From NCBI GenBank assembly GCA_014529385.2, contig CM043967.1:6277001-6341000 (forward strand): a stretch of DNA of 64,000 nt. Direction: 5' to 3'. The notes beneath the pieces were generated by a model. That model did not search any database. It was not told the DNA's origin and worked only from the letters and a program-made list of their open reading frames with translations. This DNA is from Adiantum capillus-veneris. Lineage: Eukaryota; Streptophyta; Polypodiopsida; Polypodiales; Pteridaceae. Positions 57,061 to 64,000 of this stretch are shown one piece after another. The position numbers and the translations under genes are program-made. Numbering within the stretch: the stretch's first letter is position 1; every line of letters begins with the position of its first letter.

Positions 57061-59110
57061 GTAATTAAGGGAAATTTTTGAAGAGGGAGAAAAAAGTTTA
57101 ATGTTAACGTGTGATTTTTTTGCAAAATTACCTAATAATGCCCTTACAAATCATTAATAGAGAAAATTTAACTGATAACATCTCCCCAATGAGTGCCCTT
57201 ACAAAATCATCAAGATGGTAAATTTAACTGATAACATCTCCCCGATGAGTGTAAATAGTGTATATACTATCAAAAAGTCATCAAAAAATGGTCTTTTTTT
57301 GTTGTTTTTATCGTTTTTCTTGATATTGGGACTTAAAAATGGAGAAATCTACCAAAAAGCAATAAGGATTTTCCTAATTATTGATTTTTCACTTTGCTTT
57401 TTTAGCGCATTTTATTATTTTCTTTGATGTTTTCAATAAAAAAATCAAAATTAATAATAATAGCAAATGAGCTCAAATGGAGAAACTGAAGATACGCTAA
57501 TGATCAGGAGGACAAGCACAAAAAAATTCAATCGAATTGATAGATGGAATCGGAAAGCCTAAATTAGGCTGCCAAGGCCTGCTTTCACAAATTCTTACAG
57601 AATGAGCTTTCGGAATCCGATTGAATAAATTTTTGAGTCTAACATAGATTTCACAGCTTAGTAGGACTAACATGGAATTTGGGGAAAAATAGTTTGGGAA
57701 GTCCAAGTATAGATATCCAAGGTATACCAAAATCACCTCATTTCCACTAGTCACTCTTGGAGAAGAGAGCTCTCGACCTTCTTTGAGCATGATTTCCGGA
57801 GTCCACACTCGTCCATTTACAGCGCCGTCTCACACGAGACATGAGGGGTAAGTTCTAAGCTTATTAATGATCAATTTTATATGGCCGGGTAGCAAGTCTA
57901 GGCTCAAGAAAAAATCTTAAACCCAACAGTGCACGAAGTCCTATGACCCAAAATTGACCATAGCAACCTGTCAACTCAACCAAATTCAACGAGACATCAA
58001 CTGTAGCATGCTGCTATATGCTAGAACACTTCTATATCACCAGATGACCATTTGGCAGGGGTCAGGGGGTCCCCAGTAGATATTCTAGGTTTTTGTCAGA
58101 TTCCAAAATTGGACTCTGACTCCACAGACAGCTTAAAGATTGGGTCTATACACAATGTACCACATGGTTTCATGAAAACAAACAAGGAAAGCTCTCAAAT
58201 AGCAGAAAGCATCTCAAAGGCTACAAAGCGTCAAATTTGACATATGAAGTCAAACTGACTCCAAATGGGCCAAATTTGGATGGGTAGCATCAAGACTATA
58301 TAGCGGACAAGTCCATAGCTTCAAAAGTGACTAACCAACTCCACAGACCATCTAGTCAAAAAATCTATGATTTCAGAGTTGACAAGAGCACAAAGTGATG
58401 CCGACACAATAAAAATTTACCAAATTCAATTTAGGACTTGTTTTAGATGTATGGAATATGTCTAGGTCATCAAATTGTCAAGTCTTGCAAAAAATTCAAT
58501 TGTTATAAACAATCGCGATTATTTACTTTTGTGCTTGTTGGGCTTGATTTGGATCTCTTCATTTCACCTATCACTTGCACACATCTATTACATGCCACAT
58601 TTCAAGTATGAGCCAAAATGATGAAGAAAAACTTGGAAATTGTCAAAAAACGCATCAAAGTCTTTCCAATCCAATTTTTGAGTTATCTGTCACATTTTTT
58701 TATCCAAATCATCCCATATCTCATACACAGAGTCTACATCATGCCTAGAACCAAGTTGCAACAAAAAATGCACATTTTGATGAAAAAGTTAATAATCAAC
58801 GATTATTTACTTTCTTACCAAAATGGGTAAAGTCTATAACTTTGACCTTATGGGACCAAAGGAAATGATGTCCCAAGTCCACTGATCAAGTTTGAGCAAG
58901 TTTGGATCTCAGAAACTCAAAATCTCTTTATATCTACTATTTCAGAGACTGGAAGCCTAAATCTTGCACCATTTCCACCCAGTGTACTCAAATGAGCCCA
59001 CACTTCACTTAGAGCACCTAAATGCTATATGTTTCCAGCTATGATGTCAAAAATGAAAAAGGTTGAAAAAAATCCCCAGCTATAAATAATCACGATTATC
59101 TACTTTTGTT
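57061..59110. other. Non-coding stretch with diverged repeats
   Basis: 57139-57250 is a ~63-bp tandem duplication (ATTTAACTGATAACATCTCCCC). 57260-57480 is very AT-rich. AATCGCGATTATTTACTTT-like motifs recur at about 58513, 58798 and 59089, roughly 290 bp apart, suggesting three diverged tandem units or ancient duplications. No gene is supported. Confidence 0.6.
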
Positions 59111-59119
59111 GCAAAGAAA

Positions 59120-61090
59120 AGGGTGTCCCAAAAAGAAAAACTGCAAGAGTTGTCACCCTACCAATTAGACCCAAGTTCAGTAAAGATGGCAAAAGCAACA
59201 TACTTGTCAAAAGAACAGTTGGAAGAAAACAACACCACAATTCTCACTGGCAGGTTCAAGAGAAAAGAAGGACACCAAGTGGAACTGCAAATGCTACCAA
59301 AGTAGATATATGATGTAGTTGCCAAGCCAGACACCAAGGAAGCCAACAGAAGGCTAGGCCTAAGGGACTTCTACGACCAGGAACCATGTGGTGTGGATTT
59401 CTAGAAGGCATATGAACTACTATCCACAATCCAAATCACTGAGCAACAAGGACAGACGGTAGAAGTGTAATCACTAAGGAAATAGTGGCCAAGGCACTGA
59501 AGCTGCCGACTAAAGGTATGACGATGCGAGCAAGAGATAGAAAGACAACAGACACATTTACCAAAGAGACTTCTGCTGCAACCTTTTCTGATCTCATCCA
59601 AAGGTAAGTGGAAGAACTAGCTCGCCTCTACCATCAACACTTCCACTTCTTATCAAAGAGACCGCCATGGTACACCACCCCAAACCATGCAGTTGTGACC
59701 ACCTTCACTGAGGTCTTGAAGTTGACAACCAGGCAGGCAATTGATCATGCGTAGTATGTGCTTACCAGACTAAAAGGCACGAAGAAATAATGAAAAATCA
59801 CATATCTGGGCGCCCCTGAAGTGCTGACGAGAATAGAATATCATGCTATTGGAATGGCCAATAATTTGCCACCGGCCACAGATCAAAACAACCTAGATTG
59901 TATCCGTGCAACCTTCTCCAAGAACCACGTGTTCATCAAAGAGAGTATATAAGTCGGATGAAGAATCTGTAGAAAGCTCCCACAAAGCTCATAGCAGTGA
60001 GAGCTCGGACAACAAAGAAAGACGGGCAAGAATTGAAGAATTGAAAAAGAAAGCAGTAGACACACACCAAGAAGAACCTCAGCAAAAGAAGGCGAGATTT
60101 GAAAGAGAAAAGTAGACGTATGAAAGGAGCCGCCAAGCTACAGATGAGGACCCGGAAAGATGGGTTCCAAGAGATATAAGGGGACCCAGAACCAAGAACC
60201 CTTCTCAAAAAGGAACAGAGAATCCCAAGGATTTTCTTGATTGCATGTATGCAGAAGTAGAAGCCTTGAAGCTGAAGGAAGCTCAAGAAGCCGAAAGGGA
60301 AGCAAAGGAGGAAGCGGCCGAACAACAAAGACAAGCAGAGGCTACTGAACAAGGTGAATCACATCATGACCAAGAAGATGTGTCTCCAAAACCCACTCCA
60401 CCCACTACAAAACAACAAGACCATCCAATGCCAAGCACGAGCCCTTCACCAATAGCTAAACCCAATGAGGGCAAGGAAGCCAAGGAAAAAGAGCCTGAAC
60501 AACAGGGAGCAACAAGTTTTGAACAGCCAAAAGAAATAGAACAAACTGAAGATAAACCTTCTACGACCACCCAACCAGAAATAGTTGAGGCATCTACTAA
60601 GCCTCAAGAAACAGGAGCAGACAAGGCAACTGCAACGCCTTAAGGAGGAGAAGTAGAACCCCAACCACAACCACAAGTAGCAACCACAACACAACCCAAA
60701 GAGCCACAACCTGAAATGGTCAAAACCTCTAGATAGCCTCAGGTAGAGCCTAAATATTGAGAAACAAATGACAAAGTCAGCATGCAGGTCAATGAATATG
60801 CCAAGCAGATGCAGCTGATGACAGATAAGATGCGAACAACAGTACTTAGATCTAGTCATTGATGCTCTACAAGGAGAGCTAGATGACAGGATAAACATAA
60901 TTTTAGATCTACAAAGATAGATCAAAGAGCTGAAAGATGAAGTAGAACAACACCAGGTTGCAAAAGAGAAGTAGCAAAAAGAAATGGAAGAATTGGGAGA
61001 GCTTCTAACCAAGTTATCCGATGCTTGCAAAAGCAAAGATCAACACTGACAGAAGTAACCAATGAACTTCTAACCACTCCTATCAGTCCA
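59120..61090 (+). pseudogene. Decayed Glu/Lys/Gln/Pro-rich coiled-coil ORF, probably of a retroelement
   Basis: Frames 59123-59305, 59906-60115 and 60245-60643 with intervening stops. The middle part is Ser/Glu/Lys-rich (ERRARIEELKKKAVDTHQEE) and the third is E/K/A-rich coiled coil running into P/T/Q-rich repeats (KPTPPTTKQQDHPMPSTSPS). 60780-61010 again reads as coiled coil with stops (KEMEELGELLTKLSDACKS). No enzyme motif. Extra ORFs of this type occur in Tat/Ogre-like elements, but a decayed structural gene cannot be excluded. The minus-strand frames here are shadows. Confidence 0.4.
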
Positions 61091-61136
61091 AAAGATCCAA
61101 GTGCAGCTTGATGTAGCAAATGCTTCTCTGCAGTAC

Positions 61137-61200
61137 TCCGAGCAGAGTCTTACCACGCACCGAGCGAGTTTTTCCGAGCAAAGACAAACTCGAGCGAGTG
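61137..61200. repeat. CGAGCGAG motif cluster
   Basis: CCGAGCAGAG, CCGAGCGAG (61159), CCGAGCAAAG (61174) and CGAGCGAG (61191) within 64 bp. The same word cluster occurs only near the two ends of the MULE-like element (4743-4780, 15213-15250). Possibly the subterminal piece of a related element. Confidence 0.5.
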
Positions 61201-61372
61201 TTTGTACGCAGTATAGTAAATTTCATCATCAACATAGTAGTGCAAGCTCGTGCTCATGCCTCTTGCTTCTTCCCAATATCGGATGGCCAATTAACTCTCG
61301 CTTCCTAATTGCACCTGCATGATTTACTACTTGGCTTTTGCTACAATGCTAGTGCATTTCCTTGGAGCTACA

Positions 61373-61740
61373 TCACATTAACCAATTCTTGCAGACACCA
61401 TATTCTGAGTTGAATCGGTCATGAGAGATGTTTCTGTTTGTCTGCAGATCCTTCCGAAATGCTTGCCTCATCAAATTCTCAAATAGGTTATCAAGAGAGC
61501 TGGATGAGGAGTGTGATTTAAGCGAAAGGCTCATCAGTGCACTAGTGGCAATATTCCCCAATGCCTTTCCCTCGACATTGAGTTGCCCGCCACTAATCCC
61601 CTCACACACTATGCTAACAGCACAAGCAGCTAGCTGCATTGAAGCCACTGGCTTAATTACTTGAGGATCATAACCATCATAAGATTTTCTACCCTCATGT
61701 CCACTTTGACGTTTACTCATTCTATTTCTTTGCCCTCTTT
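61373..61740 (-). pseudogene. Unidentified ORF downstream of the SWIB gene
   Basis: A frame open from about 61740 encodes DADERGQRNRMSKRQSGHEG... and ALGNIATSALMSLSLKSHSS, ending at 61373. I recognise no domain. It is on the same strand just behind the SWIB frame and may be another exon of that transcription unit or of a neighbouring gene. Confidence 0.3.
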
Positions 61741-61768
61741 CGTCTGCATCGCCAACAGCCTGATAGCA

Positions 61769-62093
61769 TTAAAAAAAATGTGTTGACAAGTGGAGACTCC
61801 AGTACTTGAGCACTTCTGACACCTTAACATTGTCTCGTCCAAATTCCTTCTGAAGGGGAGGATCACATAAGATCTGCGATTTCTCAGTAGTACTCTGGAG
61901 CTTGTGAGCCTTGATGTAGTCCCATACTCTCTTGAGAGCATCAGGCCTCGTGATCTCCGAAGTTTGCAAGATGGGAGCCAGGCTGGAGGAGACCCTATAG
62001 AGGATCTCAGCGCCACCTGTCGGCTCGGGCTTGGGGTCAGGCTCGGGAGTGGTTTTGAGTTTTGAGTTCGGCCTTGGGCACTTTCTTGCTCAT
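61769..62093 (-). pseudogene. SWIB/MDM2-domain protein, frame-disrupted
   Basis: The frame contains SEITRPDALKRVWDYIKAHK, then KSQILCDPPLQKEFGRDNVK and VSEVLKYWSLHL, the full run of the SWIB fold (plant members read ...RVWDYIK.NNLQ...I.CD.KLK.LF). Small plant SWIB proteins act with chromatin in nucleus or plastids. The likely start (MSKKVPKAELK, ATG at 62093-62091) is one base out of frame with the Pro/Glu-rich linker (TPEPDPKPEPTGG), so a 1-bp shift near 62050 breaks the gene unless splicing repairs it. The C-terminus ends at STHFF beside a T-run. Confidence 0.7.
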
Positions 62094-62437
62094 CTACTCA
62101 TCAACTCATGCAAAACGCAGAGCAGTCACACACTAGACCGGGGGCAAGATTCCGATCGATGGCAAGACAAAGGATTGCGATCGGTGGCAAGAAGATGGAT
62201 TGGGATTGGCTGGGATTGAGTGATCGAAGCTGGCACTTACACGTACAATACCCCATATTGTAGCAACAAGCCTACATGATACAACCGAGCATTGGATGGC
62301 CTGTATCGAAAAGCACCTGCATGGACGAGAAGAGAGAGGTAGAGGTGATGGCGAGGCAACTTTACACAGCTTGTCGGTGAGAGAAGAAAGTGCTGACGAG
62401 ATGGGATGGCTGCAATAGCATACACAGAAACCCTCAC

Positions 62438-62492
<55 letters not shown>

Positions 62493-62766
62493 TTGGGGCG
62501 TGCCAATTTCCTGCATGAATTGAAATGGGCTAAAAAGTTCAACAATAAGACAAAAATCCACAACCAGCGAGAGTATCAAGCTGCCTAAATGAAGGCAAGA
62601 TCGGACAACTCAAACGCTTGAGAGACCACAGTTCTCAAATATTGCACTATAAACATATGATAAAAAGCCACAGTTACAAGGTCCAGAGAACTGCAAGAAT
62701 TTGGGTACTTTAATGATTCAGGTACTTTAATGTGTAAATTTTGCACAAAACTCATAAAGGTTTTAC
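62094..62766. repeat. Non-coding stretch with (GT)n microsatellite
   Basis: (TG)n at 62440-62489, about 24 units, gives poly-Thr/His and Cys/Val frames that are artefacts. The remainder has no recognised gene. It is upstream of the SWIB frame and downstream of the glutaredoxin, so it holds the SWIB promoter and the glutaredoxin 3' end. Confidence 0.7.
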
Positions 62767-62769
62767 CAA

Positions 62770-63803
62770 TTATGAGAGCTCTGCCGTCAGCTCACCGCTT
62801 GCTTTTAGCTCCAGAATGATGTCGCACCCTCCTATTAGTTCACCATTGTGATAAAGATATGGATAAGTTGGCCAGTTGGCATACTTCTTCAGACCTTCTC
62901 GAACTTCATTGTCACTAATAATATCAAAGGTACCAAAAGATATACCCTCCACTTGTAGTATGCTCACCACCAGTGTTCGGGGAAAATGTGTCTCAGCTTA
63001 ATATCGTGCTATTTTCAATTTCAAATATGCCAGTTGAGGGCATGGAGAAAAGGAGAAATTCCGTCCCAACATAGAAAAAACTAGTGTAAAAACCCAAAAA
63101 ATGAACCTAATTTTCTAAAATTTCCTCTTGGAAAATTCATGGGAAGGAAGTTTATATGTTTAGAAGAATGATTTTTCCCGAACACTACTCACCACCTTAG
63201 AGTTGAATCCACAACAGGGCGCATCAGGAGAACCTTTAATGAAAAGCGTAGTGGGCGATGAATTTATCAAACTCTTCAATCTACGTACTTTCAAGACTTT
63301 CTTTATGGACCACTCCTTTTTCCATCATTAATTCCTTCAGTTCCCCGCTCTTATACATCTCAGTGACAATATCACAGCCACCGATGAATTCACCAGCAAT
63401 ATACAGCTGAGGGTATGTTGTCCAGTTAGAGAAAGATTTGAGACCTTGCCTGGCCGCCTTATTCGCTAGAAAATCAAAGCTTCCAATTTCGACGCCAAGA
63501 TCTTTCAAAATCTCTACAGCCTTGCGACTGAATCGGCCACACTTTGGCTCATTGGGTGAGCCCTTCAAACAGCATCACTGGCTTGGAGGCAACAAGACTC
63601 TTCAGCTTTTCCTGCAAAATCTCACTCTTGCCTGCCTCTGAGTCATTTGCAGACACAACAGAACCATTCATCTTACTTGCATCTGTAATGTCCTCTATTT
63701 CTGATGTCTTCTCCTGACCATCTCCAGGGCCTGTAAGCTCAGATACCTTTTAAGCCAATTCAACTGGATTGGTGCCCTCCAATTTATTTACCAAGACGCC
63801 ATT
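62770..63803 (-). pseudogene. GRXS17-like: GRXS17-like monothiol glutaredoxin, broken
   Basis: Reads (5' to 3' on the minus strand): an exon after acceptor TTGTCAG at 63804 with NGVLVNKLEGTNPVELA, the end of the thioredoxin-like domain; a first Grx domain (63568-63281) with TTYPQLYIAGEFIGGCDIV; a second Grx domain with [20 protein letters not shown] and stop TAA at 62770. This is the Trx-Grx-Grx layout of GRXS17/PICOT proteins, which handle iron-sulfur clusters. Damage: TAA at 63750-63752; a 2-bp loss near 63566 (VMLF then shifted); an added Arg codon turning CGFS into CGRFS (63533); a +1 shift near 63282; CGFS to CGFN in the last domain; and a 217-bp MITE in the last domain. Clearly a pseudogene. 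Confidence 0.85.
62971..63187. mobile_element. hAT-like MITE inserted in the glutaredoxin exon
   Basis: 217 bp with inverted ends CAGTGTTCGGGGAAAAT / TAGTGTTCGGGAAAAAT and an exact 8-bp duplication CTCACCAC (62963-62970 and 63188-63195). Y-A-G-T-G ends plus 8-bp duplication are typical of hAT elements. Removing it restores the glutaredoxin frame around SKVVSILQ. Confidence 0.88.
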
Positions 63804-64000
63804 CTGACAATATCATTAACAAAAGAACGTTAATATGCAACTATGCAAACAAAAAGATAGCCAAGCATTGACAAGAACCCCATGTCTAGATCACACAAAT
63901 TTGCCAATTTTTCTCATAAACAACTCTGAATACTCTGTATAAATGAATAGAATCCCTTCCATCACTGCTAATTGATTAGTTTGTGTCTGTGAATATGTAC
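63804..64000. other. Intron or upstream sequence of the glutaredoxin relic
   Basis: AT-rich, no coding signal. Ends the window; the thioredoxin-domain exons of the relic should lie beyond it. Confidence 0.5.

Noticed and set aside
60364-61036. Minus-strand Cys/Leu/Ser-rich ORF of 196 codons
   Set aside because: Complement of the Glu/Lys-rich plus-strand frame; it has no motifs.

Overview
This window looks like nuclear DNA of a plant with a large, repeat-rich genome. The evidence is AT-rich DNA, GT-AG introns, chromodomain Ty3/gypsy retrotransposons with tRNA-Met type primer sites, a GRXS17-like glutaredoxin and a SWIB protein. A fern or other seedless plant is my best guess; this is an inference, not something the sequence proves. 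Most of the window is transposons, satellite DNA and decayed genes. I see no intact host gene.

The most interesting object is a DNA transposon of about 10.8 kb at 4514-15326. It is bounded by 26-bp terminal inverted repeats (22/26 identical) and sits inside a ~180-bp tandem repeat whose uninterrupted copy is also present. It carries two divergent genes. On the minus strand is a Mutator-like (MULE) transposase with a DDE core and a SWIM zinc finger (8445-5257). On the plus strand is a 12-exon gene (8976-14614) that joins a ParB-like domain (GNHR motif) to a permuted, beta-class amino-DNA methyltransferase (DLPY, then FGCG). Intron 1 of the methyltransferase gene holds a cluster of 28-bp palindromes, each with GATC in both arms. 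Both genes have in-frame nonsense codons, but the splice sites and reading frame are otherwise preserved. I read it as a recently decayed copy of a transposon that carried its own DNA methylation gene.

15.3-22.9 kb holds no gene. It ends in a large satellite array of ~80-bp monomers (core GGACAAGTGGTGGA) with an ~805-bp higher-order period. The same monomer recurs in blocks up to 44 kb, once in inverted orientation. Among these blocks lie gene relics: a second ParB-like/methyltransferase relic (23.1-25.6 kb), a SET-like relic (28.9-29.6 kb) and two FCP1/HAD phosphatase-like relics (30.3-38.1 kb, split by a retrotransposon, and 42.8-43.4 kb). A 1.3-kb TTAA-flanked inverted-repeat element lies at 26.9-28.2 kb.

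Three Ty3/gypsy elements and a solo LTR shape the rest. Element 1 (30731-37332) is an internally deleted chromovirus with TSD ATTAA, inserted in a phosphatase-like gene. Element 2 (45640-54357) is full length but frameshifted, and its Gag has an RS-rich region. It is nested in an older element 3 whose remnants flank it. A 2-kb solo LTR with perfect TSD TGGTG lies at 39290-41286.

The right end (57-64 kb) holds degenerate low-complexity ORFs, a broken SWIB-domain gene and a GRXS17-like glutaredoxin pseudogene split by a 217-bp hAT-like MITE with an 8-bp target duplication.
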